A DNA stretch of 64,000 bases from Trichomonas vaginalis G3 (lineage: Eukaryota > Parabasalia > Trichomonadida > Trichomonadidae). The translations under genes and the position numbers were made by a program. Under the pieces are notes generated by a model. The model was not told where the DNA came from. It saw nothing but the letters and a program-made list of their open reading frames with translations, and did not search any database. The DNA is taken from positions 12,660,392-12,724,391 of the forward strand of contig NC_067203.1 in assembly GCF_026262505.1 (NCBI RefSeq), written 5' to 3'. How positions within the stretch are numbered: position 1 is the first letter of the stretch; every line of letters starts with the position of its first letter. Shown here in pieces: positions 40,019-51,238 of this stretch.

Positions 40019-40097
40019 TATTGGGGCTTCCAGGCGCGTTGCGCCCTCTAGCCCCGAAGATGTTTAGTATAAAAGCCGCTTTTTAACTTCACTTAAA
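39990..40097. repeat. Family II left terminus of F
   Basis: A27, then GGTATTGGGGCTTCCAGG and a hairpin GGGGCT TCCA GGCGC GTT GCGCC CTCT AGCCCC (40023-40055 region), then TATAAAAGCC and ACTTCACTTAAA leading to the first ATG. Shorter than in D: the 25-bp array and second hairpin are not present. Confidence 0.75.
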
Positions 40098-43000
40098 ATG
40101 CCACGTAAGCTACGTAAGAATATACGTAAGAGGAAGAGAGCATTGAAACATCCAATAGTAAGACTGACACCACAACAACAGTTGCAACAACAAATGCTGA
40201 ATGACCCCACTATGTTGCAACAAATGTCAAGCAATCCTATGCTTTTAAACCGAGTTGTTGGTGCACAGAGTGGAGGTTTAAGAGCGGCACTTTTAGCGAA
40301 AATGGCAGGCTATGGTGGAGCTGCAGACGGAACAGCATATAACCCTCAAAGTCAAATGAATTTGAGTTCACTCAAAAATCAAATAACAGATGTCAAAAAG
40401 TCAAACATAGACATACAGAAGCAAATAAGTGAAAACGAAAAGAAACTAGAATATGACAGACACACAAAGAAACTCAATGAGTTAAACGTAGAGAAAAAAA
40501 GAAAGAAGAACAACTGAAAGAACTAAGTACAGAGGAATATGCGAAAAAAGTGTCAGAAAAAGCAGCAGAAGTAGCAAAAATGGAACAAGATGTCATAAAT
40601 TTGAAAAACCATACTACTCAATATAAAATACTGAAAGATGAAGAGATAAAACAAAAAGCCCTGAAGACATATATGGATAGCGATGAGTATAAAAAAGAAG
40701 TTGAAGCAAATGTAAAGGCAGAAAAACTTTTACAGTTGCAAAACCAAACCGTACAGTATGAAAACTTAGCACAAGAAAGTAAAAATAACGACGCGGCTAT
40801 GCAAAAGGCAATGAAAAGCGCAGAATATATAAAAGCCAACAATGACTGGTTAGATGCCCAAGCCAACGCTAAAGCAGCCCAACTCATAGGGTCAATAAGG
40901 ACAAAAATACAAGCGGATGAAGACAGTTCAAATGAAGCTTTAACAAATGCTGACTTTAAGAACGCCTTCGAAGCTCTTCATAGTAAGGTGAAACAAGTGA
41001 ACGACTTCTCATCTGGAAAGAAACTGAAGTCTGAAGGTTTCGACAAAGAGTTAAAAGAAGTAGCACAAAATATGACGAAAATAACAGATGCAGCAACGAG
41101 ACAGGCAGTTCAAAGTGCCTATGACGCCGTTAGAGCAACTGTTGTGAAAAGTCAAGAAAAAGAGTTACAACAGACCAAAACAGACCTAGTAAATGCTTTC
41201 TTAAAAACGAAAAGTCAGGTAGGACATTACGCTGCAGATGGAACATATGTGCCAGCTGGTGGAACTTATATACCACCAAACCCTCCAAGAGAAGCACCTG
41301 CACCAGGACTACCTAAAACATTTACATCGTCACATGGACACAGACACAGGCATGCACCAAAACCAACAGTTCAAAATCCAGCACAACAACCAACACAACC
41401 AGCACAACAACCAACACAACAACCAGCACAGCAACCAACAGTTCAAAACCCTGCACAACAACAACCACAAACAGAGCAAGGACATAAAAGAAGTAGAGAA
41501 CAAGGAAACCAAGAATTCTTAAAAATGCTTAAAGAAGAGTGTGGTTTCCCAGATAGTATTGACTTTAGTGACAGATATAAAGAAGCTATTGGAAAGTTCA
41601 AGGATGGAAATACTGACCCGAACCTATTTAGCTTTATGGCTCAGCACCAAAACGGATATAATCTCAAACCTGGAAAATACAAGCTCGCTAAGGGATATGA
41701 TTTAATAGCATATCATCCAAATTGACATGGATGAATTTACTCCGAGATATTTGATGTCAGAGCTAAATGACAATTCAACTTTCGTCATGAAACGCGTAAA
41801 AAAATAGAGACGGAACGAAAGAACAAAAGCTTATGAATGCGGATGACGTAGATAGGGAAATTGTTGAAAACGGTCTCGGAATATATGAAATGCCAGCAGA
41901 TGAGGTACAAGAAAACTCCACAGGAAGAACTAGTTCAGATACAACCAGACATGGAAGAAATAGTTTCAGCAACAACAGCTAGAAGAGCCTGAAGGAAACG
42001 AAAACAAGTCCCTCCTTTGGAAACTAACCTCACAGAACTAGATGAAGATTTGGAACAGCCGAAAAATCTTGACCCTCAACAAGAGTATGCGGAGAATATG
42101 GAATATTTCCAAGAGTCTAAAAAAAATTCGGCTGACATAGTAGAAAGAATATCGAAAATGTTTGCCGACATACAAAAGACTCCAACACAGATGAAAATAT
42201 TCAGCATAGAATGGAAGCACTGAAAGAAAATGTACACAAATACAACAACCCTTTTTACTTACGAGCATTTAACGTTCAATCTTCGGATGAACTCGGTGAA
42301 AATAAAAGGTTAAATTTCAAGAAAACATATAGAAATGAAACATTGTTTAAAGTTCATTCAGAACCTAACCAAGATGGAAACAAACCTACTTTTGTTTCTG
42401 CAGACGATGGAACTACAATGAGATGGGGTCATAAAGCTAACCCGGATAGGTGGTTCATAAACTTACAACCTCAATTCCAAGAAGTTGTAGACGCAATGGA
42501 AGTCAATGGTGAACCAGATATAGCTGGTATTTTAAGCGCGGCTTTAATGCCATTGAAAGATATGAAACATGCAGATATTTTGGACCAGTATGAAATGAAC
42601 ATGGCTGATGGAAATATAACACCTGACGTTCTAGAACATTTATCTCAAAGAACTACACAGAACCATAAAGATGGTATATTTGGTGAAGAGTTTAGAAAGA
42701 AAGTTAGGGAGACAGAAGAAGAGAACCTATTGTACATGACCTTGCAAATGAAAGTTTGCAAAATGTCATAAAAACTTACTTTGCAGACAATGAAATGAGA
42801 AGGGATGAATATTTAAGAAAAACTCAAATGGACAGTACCAAATGAAATGTTAGTATTGAAAAACATGTTCCTTGACAAAATAAAACCAACTACAGAAATA
42901 AACGACGCAAGACTGAAAGATTGGGTATAAAGCTTTCCCATTCACAAAAGATATAGTTGGTAACATGGAAAGAAAACCAGAATGGCTACAAAAACATATA

Positions 43001-43400
43001 TTTGGAAACGAGCATATTCCATATGGACAGGCACTGTTTGAAGAGCTTGAACCGGAAACTCAGGAAAGAGTCATGCAAACAATACGCGAAGACTCAAATA
43101 CAAACTATGACAAAACTCTTTCTAGGATATAGGTTACCTGAGATGGGCGACCAGAGCCCAAAGGCAAAAAGGACATGGGAAATTTACAACATACTAGGTG
43201 AACATGAGGCAAAGATGCAACAACTTGAAGCAGAGGGCAAGTTACCAAAAGCGACACCAAAGAAGAAGAGAAGAGTAGAACAAAGTGAAAGTAGTGAAGA
43301 ACAAAGTGAAAGTAGTGGCAATGAAGGAAAAAGAAGAGTTAAAAACTCAGTCAGGAAGAAAGTAAAGCTTGGTCCACGTGGGTTCTATTATGACACATAA
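40098..43400 (+). pseudogene. Large family II virion-type protein, broken copy
   Basis: Close copy of 15740-19063 (MPRKLRKNIRKRKR start; basic end KVKLGPRGFYYD). The P/Q/T repeat is organised differently (NPAQQPTQPAQQPTQQP). Broken (about seven breaks). Confidence 0.85.
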
Positions 43401-43431
43401 AACCAACTATTCTATATTTTTACCATATGAA

Positions 43432-45033
43432 ATGTACGCCGCTCAGAATATAACGCCAACAGTTTTGGATGCTATGAATGGAAATGTTTCCGAATGGTAT
43501 AACGAATGCGACAATGCCATTAGAAGGTCAGAAATAGTTCCTGGAACTTACGAATATACAACTGCTGTTTCTTATGGAAACGTAGGTGAGTTTGGAGAAG
43601 GTTCTTCAACAACAGTAGATATTGCTTGCGACAGGTTTCATATAATTTCTATTGACAACCTTTCTTATACGTGGAACAAGACATTGAAATAAAACCTTCT
43701 GCCAAGTTGTCTGACAAGAAAGGTTGCAATGGAATTTTCTATGTCGGATACCAATATGCTCCAGAAGTTTTCATGGGATATAAGATATATTCTAACTCTG
43801 ACTTAGTTCAAACAGTAACATGGGCAAACTATGAATGGTTCGCTTTGAGAAACTCAGTACAACCACAAGCTAGAGAACAAACAGACCAGTATGCAACTAT
43901 TGAGAAAATAAGAAGACTTGACCCTAACGTTCCAGGAGTTTTATGTTAACCTTTCTGGACAAACTGCAGCAGCAGTAACCAAAGTAAAATGAAACTTAGA
44001 GTTCCTTTGTCATCTTTCCTCATCTTCAGGTTTTTAAGATACTTGCCAAACTGGGCAGGAAAAATTTCTATCGAACTTACTCCAAGCAAAAATAACTTAG
44101 TCATTGCACCAACACAAGACCCATTCACTCTTACAGAAGTAGTGGAACAAATAAATGTCATTCGCCGACTTTTGCAAAAACAAAGTTGACTTAGACTTTG
44201 GTTTCTCAAACCTCAACACTGAAGTAAACTATTATTTCAATGCTGCTGGATGCTTGGGACCCAGTTAAGTTCACATGCGAAAAATTTGAATGCAAGAGAA
44301 TAGAAAGCAGACTTGCAGTCTATATGTTGGACCCAGATATTTCAAATGCTTTAGCTGCCAAATATATTGCAGTTCCACTTATGTTCCCTATACACCAAAT
44401 ATCTGTCAAAGACTTTGCAGGTGAAGTTGGAAACCAAAGTGCTGACCCAGGTGCAAGAACAGATATTGCTTAACAACTGCAATGAAACATGCAGATACTA
44501 TGTTTGTACTGTTCAGACGAACTATAAATGACTATTCTTGCTTCTACAACCCTGGTATTAAATATCATATAAACATAGATGGCAAATACTATCCAAGAGA
44601 AGAATATTCTACAGTTGAGGATATGAGGTCATACAACTTGACATTAGATGCTATGAACTTTAACAACAACTTCACAACAACCATTAACCCTGAAATGCAA
44701 AGTTCTATTATGCCATATGTGAAAGTATGGACTCATACAGGAGGTCAAAAAACTCAATATACAAATGGAGACCGTTCAAACTTTTGGCTTGGCATTCCAT
44801 TTGCTGACTCAGAAGACTTTATGGGTGGTATTTCAACTGTTGGTACAGTTCAAATACAATATACTGGTGACAGAGACGGTCCAGATGAATTGAAAGCAAA
44901 GAAGTTTACAAAACCAATAGCACTTTTCACGGAAGATGCTCTTTTGAAGATTCGTTCGATGAAACCTGCTGGGGCTCCTCAGATTGGCATAACGACAGCT
45001 TCCATCGAGCAGATTTTGGCAGCAGGTCAGTAA
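43432..45033 (+). pseudogene. Major capsid protein, family II, broken copy
   Basis: Copy of 19096-20698 with the same start (MYAAQNITPTVLDAM) and end (ITTASIEQILAAGQ). Family II double jelly-roll capsid. Broken (about five breaks). Confidence 0.82.
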
Positions 45034-45099
45034 GTTGTTCTTGAACTGACTTCTCTCCGTCAAATATTGACAGTACGCCAGTTTTGACATAGTATTGTA

Positions 45100-45345
45100 T
45101 TAAAACTTTCCTTTAGAAATATCGGTCAGTTTTGTTGTTATATTTTTGTCTGCTTCAAGAACTTTCACCATCTCGGTTATACCAACTTTCTTTGCTTTAT
45201 GAAAATATTTTGGTTCAGCAAAGACTGCTATTCTATAACATTTTCCATTGTTTGTATAAAGAACTATTCTGTCAATGAACTTGTATTGTTTGTGTGTGTA
45301 AACTTTGTTTTGCTTCAATTCGAAGAGATACTCAAATACGTCCAT
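45100..45345 (-). CDS. Small conserved minus-strand protein (copy 2)
   Basis: 81 residues, intact, MDVFEYLFELKQNKVYTHKQ to TKLTDISKGKF. See 20724-21011. It converges on the capsid gene and is divergent from 45364, sharing an 18-base promoter space. Confidence 0.55.
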   Translation of the reverse strand: MDVFEYLFELKQNKVYTHKQYKFIDRIVLYTNNGKCYRIAVFAEPKYFHKAKKVGITEMVKVLEADKNITTKLTDISKGKF

Positions 45346-45363
45346 CTTTTTATTCTAAGTAAA

Positions 45364-45945
45364 ATGTCATTTCCGAAAAATAGAAGCGTAAGTGTTTCAA
45401 AAGGTTTAATGGCGATGGCAGATGTGAAGTTAAATTCACCAACTCAAACAAACAGTCAAAGTGTTGTTGTCAATGTCAAAGAAAGAGATGTTGAAGTGGG
45501 GAAACCATACGAAGACGAAGATGGTATAACAATAGTTCCTGTAAAAGAACAACCAACATACCCTGAAGTTAGCAGAGACTTAAGTTCTGTTGCAGATATT
45601 CGAAACGACTACCAACAACTTAAAGACAAACTTAAAACTCAGGAGAAGATTTGTCAAGCTTTGGGTATAATGTTAAACTTGGTCGAGCACAACCCTGTAA
45701 AAGTGAACTCATATGTCATCGCACCTCATGAAATTTTGAAAGAACTATTGAAACTTTTGACAGAGGCAGACGATATAAACATCAAAGAAATAGAACCCGA
45801 CATTGCTTGCTGTGGTGTTTCATATAATGTCATTGACAAGATATACGTTATGAAAGGAGGTGAAACGTTGAACTTAAAATATAGTTTCCCAGACGTCATA
45901 AAAATATTTGACGACCACAACATTTCATTAAAATTTACTTGCTAA
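45364..45945 (+). CDS. CCG-type virion protein, family II
   Basis: 193 residues, intact. The ATG at 45364 follows TTTTTATTCTAAGTAAA. The N-terminus is polar, followed by a helical region (DIRNDYQQLKDKLKTQEKIC; HEILKELLKLLTEADD) and IEPDIACCGVSYNVIDKIYV, which aligns with the family I protein at 31496-32110. It is followed four bases later by the penton gene, so both are probably made together. Role inferred: capsid assembly or vertex. Confidence 0.6.
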   Translation: MSFPKNRSVSVSKGLMAMADVKLNSPTQTNSQSVVVNVKERDVEVGKPYEDEDGITIVPVKEQPTYPEVSRDLSSVADIRNDYQQLKDKLKTQEKICQALGIMLNLVEHNPVKVNSYVIAPHEILKELLKLLTEADDINIKEIEPDIACCGVSYNVIDKIYVMKGGETLNLKYSFPDVIKIFDDHNISLKFTC

Positions 45946-45949
45946 GTAA

Positions 45950-46753
45950 ATGGCAGAAGACATAGTGGTTTATACTATTACGACTAAAAACCCTGAGTCA
46001 TATAATTCTATAACAACAAACTTACAAAGTCCTCAAGGACGATATTGTAAACTGACCTTAAACACGATGACGACTAAAGCCTGTTTTGCTCTTTTGACAC
46101 CAGAAGACTTTGTTGTTGTGAATGGTAAAAAATACTCCTTTGAAGATACTTACTCAGATATACCACCAACAGGTTTTGTTGACTTATTTAATACTTTAAG
46201 GACGGATGTAACATGTGCTGCAACTAGAGCAGGTTTCATTATGTTTGGATGTCCGACTGAGTTTAGTATAAACGATATGAGCTATAATACAAAACTTATA
46301 TCTGGTTTTTACTACCAACAGTTTCCTATAACAGGAAAAGGTGTCATACAAGGAATGTCTGTTCCATTGACTTTAAGTACACCTATTTTATATATTGTTT
46401 CAAACTTAGGTTCAAAGTGCTATTCGAATGTCGACAGAAACTACTATGACCAAAAGATACTCATGCGTATAAACAACACTTTCTCTGCTGGTTTGCCTAT
46501 TGTTCATTCGAATGCAGAGTTTTCAGCTTTAGTAAACTCAAACACTTTAGCAAACATAAACTTAACCTTAGTTGACGCAAACTTTGTTCCTGTAAAACTT
46601 TTATGTCCTATGTATTTGTCAATGACGGCAGAAAGTTTCGAATTGGAAGATGCAACTGGTGAAAGTATTGTACTACAAGAACAACTTCAACAACAAATAG
46701 CTCAAGAACAACAAATGCTCAAGAACAACAAATGCAACAAAAGTCAAGAATAA
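45950..46753 (+). CDS. Penton (minor capsid protein), family II
   Basis: 267 residues, intact. Opening VVYTITTKNPESYNSITTNL plus LTLNTMTTKACFALLTPEDF resembles the family I penton (30457). C-terminal jelly-roll strands NINLTLVDANFVPVKLLCPM correspond to QFRLVDFQGEPVELKAPVR there. A Q-rich tail (LQQQIAQEQQMLKNN) follows. Expected at the capsid vertices. Between the CCG-type gene and the helicase on the same strand. Confidence 0.7.
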   Translation: MAEDIVVYTITTKNPESYNSITTNLQSPQGRYCKLTLNTMTTKACFALLTPEDFVVVNGKKYSFEDTYSDIPPTGFVDLFNTLRTDVTCAATRAGFIMFGCPTEFSINDMSYNTKLISGFYYQQFPITGKGVIQGMSVPLTLSTPILYIVSNLGSKCYSNVDRNYYDQKILMRINNTFSAGLPIVHSNAEFSALVNSNTLANINLTLVDANFVPVKLLCPMYLSMTAESFELEDATGESIVLQEQLQQQIAQEQQMLKNNKCNKSQE

Positions 46754-46782
46754 AAAAAATATTTTTTTTTATTTTTATAAAA

Positions 46783-48017
46783 ATGTACAGAATAGACGTT
46801 TCAGATTTTTATGACTTCCAAGCGTTCAGAAATATGTGTCCATTTCGAGACTATAACAAAGCAGTCGAGAATTTGAAACGTTTAGTCATTTATGTTGACT
46901 CTGCCCCAGAATGTTATGTCATGAAAGAATGGGATGTAGTCTTTAACAAACCTAAAGCGACAATAGTTTCAGAACAAGAATGTAGACAGAAACTTAAGAA
47001 AATAAAAGTCGTACAAGTTGGCATGAAGATGTTAGATGCTTGGGATATCTTATTGTCAAAGTTAGAAGATTTTTCAGTTCGTGGTATAAAGTTCTATACA
47101 CCATCTCCAAACTTCTATTCTATCTTCACTGGATATAAATATGAACAAGTAGAATGGAAAGAAAATGTTATAGAAGCTTGGTTAGACCATGTCAAAGAAA
47201 TTATATGCAATGGAAACGAAAGAGTCTATGAGTATATCTTATGTTGGTTTGCAAACATCTTACAACATCCAAGTGCTAAAAATGAAACTGCTCTCATCAT
47301 AATTGGAAAACAAGGAACAGGTAAGAACACTTTCTTTACAGATATCTTATGCAAACTGTTAGAAGGCTATTCGAACCCGAATATGACAAACTTAGAAAAC
47401 ATCTGCGGTAAATTTAACTCTTCAATAGAGAATATGAAACTTATAGTATGTAACGAACTTCAAAGTATAGATACAACAAAAGTTTTGAACTCAGATGCTT
47501 TGAAGAGTCTTATAACAGACAAAGTTGGAGTTGTTGAAAGAAAATATAAAGACCAAAGAGTTTGTGAAAATGTTGCAAATTTCATCATGGTTTCAAACAA
47601 CGCCGTTCCGATGAAGTTAGAAAGTTCTGACAGAAGATATGTAGTTGTCAGAACGTCAGAAGCTCATATGCAAGATACAGAATATTTTGACGACTTAGCA
47701 GAAACTTTACACCTAACTTTTACAACCACTTGTTCTCATATTTCATGACATTAGATATTTCAAAGTTCAATCCAAGACAAATTCCACATACCGAAGAGAG
47801 ACAAACATTGTTAGAAGCAAACAAGAGTGTATATGAACTGTTCATAGATGAAACTGACTTTGAGTGTTTAGATGAAAGGTCATTGTACGATTCGTATAAA
47901 CAGTATTGTCAAGAGTATGGTTATATGACAGCGTCTAAACGAACATTCTTGGCAAATGTCAAAAGTCTTTTAGACGTACAGAATGGTGTATATACAAAGA
48001 AAAATTTTTCTGAGTAA
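46783..48017 (+). pseudogene. SF3 (D5-like) helicase, broken
   Basis: MYRIDVSDFYDFQAFRNMCP start. ALIIIGKQGTGKNTFF is the SF3 Walker A (residues about 175-182), MKLIVCNELQSID Walker B, NFIMVSNNAVP the sensor motif (C) and SSDRRYVVVRTS the arginine-finger region, as in DUF5906/poxvirus D5-type helicases. Assists DNA replication. The C-terminal part contains a winged-helix-like YDSYKQYCQEYGYMTASKRT. One break or so. Family I elements here show no such gene. Confidence 0.82.
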
Positions 48018-48052
48018 ATTTTAAAAAAATATTTTTTTATCCGATAGAAAAG

Positions 48053-48472
48053 ATGACGAAATTCATCTCAGTCAACAAGTACATGTCAGGACTTAAAGAA
48101 GAACTAGACCCATTCACATATTTGAATGTTTACTTCTACCATTTTGAAAAGTCTACATTTGACAAAGTTTGGAACATCGAACCAGTTAAGTTTGCTATTG
48201 TGACTAAAAATGGTGCGAAATTTGAAGACTTAGACATAGAAGGTTTGTTAACAGTCAAAGAAAGTTTTGACAGAAGGTTTTCAAACCTTAAAGAAGGCAA
48301 AGCATACAAACTTGTTATACCTTATGAACCAAAGAAAGCAGACGACTATGAATATTATGAGTCTAAGATAGTTGAAGTTCAAGGTAAATTGGGTAAAAAG
48401 ATTTTAGAGTCTAAGCCAGTGTTTGCTCCTAAAGAGGAAGAGAACATTGACATTGACCCAGAAATGTTCTAA
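48053..48472 (+). CDS. 139-residue protein, possible ssDNA-binding factor
   Basis: Starts MTKFISVNKYMSGLKEELDP with TTTTTTATCCGATAGAAAAG upstream. Predominantly beta-looking centre (FAIVTKNGAKFEDLDIEGLL; KAYKLVIPYEP), acidic C-terminus (EEENIDIDPEMF), which is typical of single-stranded DNA-binding proteins. This plus its place behind the helicase suggests an SSB-like role; weak inference. Confidence 0.45.
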   Translation: MTKFISVNKYMSGLKEELDPFTYLNVYFYHFEKSTFDKVWNIEPVKFAIVTKNGAKFEDLDIEGLLTVKESFDRRFSNLKEGKAYKLVIPYEPKKADDYEYYESKIVEVQGKLGKKILESKPVFAPKEEENIDIDPEMF

Positions 48473-48488
48473 AAATAAAATTTTATTT

Positions 48489-48932
48489 TTACATGTCAAA
48501 TTTCTTTTTCTCTGGCTCTGGTTCTTTCTTCTCTTCTTCTACTTTCTTTTCTTTCTTTTCTCTCTTCTTCTTCTCTGGTGGAGTTATGTCAAACTTCTCA
48601 GAACCATATTTTTGTAAAAGTCTTTGTCCTTTAATAGCTCTTCTATTCTGTTTTCTATTTCATTTCAAGAACAGCGCATGTGTCTTCTTTGCATTCTAAG
48701 AAGTTTTGTTGGACTTCATCTCTCCAAGAGGCGTCATCTCTGTCAACAAGTCTGTCATTGACAAATTTTAAGACTTCTTGCTTAATGTTTTATGGTTCTT
48801 GTCATATTCCCAGAAACAGAACTTTAGAACAAATTCACCTTTCTTGTTTACACTATGTAAGATTTTATGGTCTACAGATGTTTTGCTGTCGAAAAGCTTG
48901 TCTTGAATATAGATAGCGAAATCGCTAGACAT
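48489..48932 (-). pseudogene. Small K/E-rich gene, broken
   Basis: Start MSSDFAIYIQDKLFDSKTSV at 48932, end in a run of E/K/P (EKKKEREK-type) and KKKFDM at 48489. Protein-like throughout but broken (about two breaks). No family recognised. Convergent with the 139-residue gene and divergent from the ATPase. Confidence 0.5.
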
Positions 48933-48968
48933 TTCCTAAAAGATAAAAATTTTAATTTTTCTAAAAAT

Positions 48969-49841
48969 ATGTTAGAAAAAAAGTTTGCTGACATTGACAA
49001 AAAATTTGAGAATGTTTTAAATAAGAACAAGAGGAAGTTGGAAAATGCTCAGATAAAACCCATACATGACAAGTTCCTATTTGCTCAGAATGGTATAACA
49101 GGTCTAATTGCACCGCCTGGGTCGGGTAAGACTTTCACTTATCTTAAAATGGCTGCACAACAACAAGAACTAGATGAGAAGAACCCATTCTATGAGTTAG
49201 TAGTCATTTGTAGTACTTCTGGTCAATTTGACCAAACCGTCAATTCGTTCAAAGATATTATAAAAAAGTCTAAGTTAGTATGTATAAAAGACTCTGAGTT
49301 GTTAGATTGGATAAAGAAGTACCAAAGAAGAGTTTTGAAGTACAATGCTATAAATGAGTATATAAACTCGAAGTTTAAAGACCCAAATGAGGAAATGCAG
49401 AGAATATTAGAGAAGAAACACTTCAGAAACAAACAGAAAGAGATAGAATACATTTCGAAGAAATTGCAATCTTACGATTGGAAGACTTACCCTCATAGAT
49501 GTCTTCTTATCTTAGATGACTTTGCTTCTCATCCTTTGTTAAAGAATAGAGAACAAGACATGTGTCGAATTCTTAAGAAGCTCAGACACTTTAACATCTC
49601 AGTTGTCATTTGTGTACAGACAGCAAAGAGTTTAAGTAAGGATGTTAAAAGAATACTTACTGACATTGTACTTTTCCCCGGATTGTCCGAAGACGATTTC
49701 ATGGAACTTATGAAAGAGTCCATGGCAGGTAAGTTTGACAGACATGAACTATGGGAGAAGTACAAAGTCATACAAGACCCTCATACTTCTTTCAGAATTC
49801 ATATCTACGCGAACAAAGTTCAAATTGTAAAAAGTCAATAA
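48969..49841 (+). CDS. FtsK/HerA-type DNA packaging ATPase (A32-like), family II
   Basis: 290 residues from MLEKKFADIDKKFENV; chosen over an upstream in-frame start because it gives the same length as the family I protein and follows the usual T-rich context. Walker A LIAPPGSGKT (about 46-55), Walker B RCLLILDDFAS (about 177-187), then KKLRHFNISVVICVQTAKSL. Intact. Its last 26 bases recur at 51473-51498, flanking the inserted module. Confidence 0.88.
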   Translation: MLEKKFADIDKKFENVLNKNKRKLENAQIKPIHDKFLFAQNGITGLIAPPGSGKTFTYLKMAAQQQELDEKNPFYELVVICSTSGQFDQTVNSFKDIIKKSKLVCIKDSELLDWIKKYQRRVLKYNAINEYINSKFKDPNEEMQRILEKKHFRNKQKEIEYISKKLQSYDWKTYPHRCLLILDDFASHPLLKNREQDMCRILKKLRHFNISVVICVQTAKSLSKDVKRILTDIVLFPGLSEDDFMELMKESMAGKFDRHELWEKYKVIQDPHTSFRIHIYANKVQIVKSQ

Positions 49842-50030
49842 AAATAAATGGTTCATTTACTCTGCTTGTTTGAAGTTGTCAAAATACTCTGTTATTTTTC
49901 ACGATTTTCATGAGTTTTAGGCTAGACCGGTAAAAGTCGGTCTAGAGAAATTTCACGATTTTCATACGGAATCTCTTCTCTCGGTTTTCCGAGGGAAGCA
50001 ATCTTATGCCATTTTACTCAGAATTTTGGT
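49842..50030 (-). pseudogene. KilA-N gene remnant
   Basis: TTTGAAGTTGTCAAAATACT matches the 3' end of the KilA-N gene (compare 23412), and TTTTCATACGGAATCTCTTC with the following hairpin matches its middle (compare 23962). Between them lies CTAGACCG GTAAAAGT CGGTCTAG (49922-49945), a perfect hairpin. Only a small part of the gene is left. Confidence 0.55.
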
Positions 50031-50056
50031 CATTTTTTTCAGCAAAAATATATTTT

Positions 50057-50235
50057 AGGGTAGAAGGTTAGATCTAACCTGTTTTCTAACCTCATTTCTA
50101 CCCCATATGTCCTTACTGAAAAAAGTATGTGTTCCATATGTCATTTTACTCAGAATTTTGTTGCTGAATTCAATAAAAATATATTTTAGGGTAGAAGGTT
50201 AGATCTAACCTGTTTTCTAACCTCATTTCTACCCC
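50057..50235. repeat. Two GGTTAGATCTAACC palindrome clusters
   Basis: GGGTAGAAGGTTAGATCTAA then CCTG and CTAACCT/CTACCC at 50057-50104 and again at 50188-50235. A base-paired variant of the GGTGAGATCTCACC family. The second ends three bases before the gene stop at 50238. Confidence 0.8.
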
Positions 50236-50237
50236 AG

Positions 50238-51167
50238 TTATTTTAAGCGTTTTACATGGTAAACATTGTGAATTCGTGAAATTCTAAACAATTTCGTAGC
50301 TTCTATTTCTTCTGTCAGTACATCGAATGTTTTAACAATGCCGAAGGTTTCTTTATATTTCTTCTTGACATCTGAAAGAAGGAAATCGTCAGCTGTTGGA
50401 TAGTTTTTGTTTAGAAATGTCAACATGTCCATTTTATCTTCTGCTGGTTTCTCTGCCTCCCTCTTTAAGTCAGCATAGTCGTTTCGCATACGTTCTATCT
50501 CTTTGACGGAGTAGTTATATTTCCTCATTGCTGCTTTACATTTAGAACATTGTGGGTTCATTTTTGCGTTATATTCTGAAACCTTACCTGCTAGTATGAC
50601 TAAGGCGTCAATTGCTCTCTTTAACTCAAAAGTTGCGGGTTTTATCTGTTCATTCCATATCTTACCTCTTCTATCTTTATCTCTTATCTGCCATACACAT
50701 TCAGCAACTAACGAAACAAAGTTGTCGTAGGTCTTAAACTCCCCAGATTTGTATATGTCAGAGATGTTCTTATATACCATATCGCAATCTTTGTCCATGA
50801 CTTTGTGGTTGCAATGAAATCCAAGAAACTCATAGTTAACCTTTCGTATGAACTTCTTTATTTCTACTGAGTCAGTTGCTTTGACTTCTATTTCATCGAA
50901 TTCTGGAATAGTAAGCTTTTGTTGTTGGATTTCAGGAAGTTTAGGTAGATGGTCAATAATATCCTGCATTTCATAAAGATATTCTTCATCTGTTTCATCT
51001 TTTGCAGTGCAATCTAAATCTCCTTGGAGAAGTTCTTGCTTTATCTTCTGGATTTCTGTTTCGAAAGTATATGAAGAAGGAATGAAGCTTTTCATCTCTA
51101 CTAACATTGAAGTTGGGTTCATGACTAACGAGTTTGGTGCTGTTGTTGCTAACATGTTCTTACACAA
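50238..51167 (-). CDS. Conserved 309-residue protein with CxxC
   Basis: Intact. Full version of the broken gene at 25085-26027. Helical, charged; residues in NPQCSKCKAAMRKY and FHCNHKVMDKDCDMVY provide Cys/His that may form a zinc site. N-terminal segment SLVMNPTSMLVEMKSF, C-terminal basic HVKRLK. It is always found with KilA-N genes and palindrome clusters, both downstream and upstream. Function unknown; a regulatory or replication accessory role is conceivable. Confidence 0.6.
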   Translation of the reverse strand: MCKNMLATTAPNSLVMNPTSMLVEMKSFIPSSYTFETEIQKIKQELLQGDLDCTAKDETDEEYLYEMQDIIDHLPKLPEIQQQKLTIPEFDEIEVKATDSVEIKKFIRKVNYEFLGFHCNHKVMDKDCDMVYKNISDIYKSGEFKTYDNFVSLVAECVWQIRDKDRRGKIWNEQIKPATFELKRAIDALVILAGKVSEYNAKMNPQCSKCKAAMRKYNYSVKEIERMRNDYADLKREAEKPAEDKMDMLTFLNKNYPTADDFLLSDVKKKYKETFGIVKTFDVLTEEIEATKLFRISRIHNVYHVKRLK

Positions 51168-51238
51168 TAAAAATAAAAAAATATTTTTTTAAAAACTAAC
51201 TTTATTTTTTATTTCGGGAAAATTCATGAAAATTCAAG

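Noticed and set aside
48423-48916. Plus-strand hydrophobic frames between 48.4 and 48.9 kb
   Set aside because: They are antisense to a Lys/Glu-rich minus-strand gene and rich in Leu/Phe/Ser as expected of complement.
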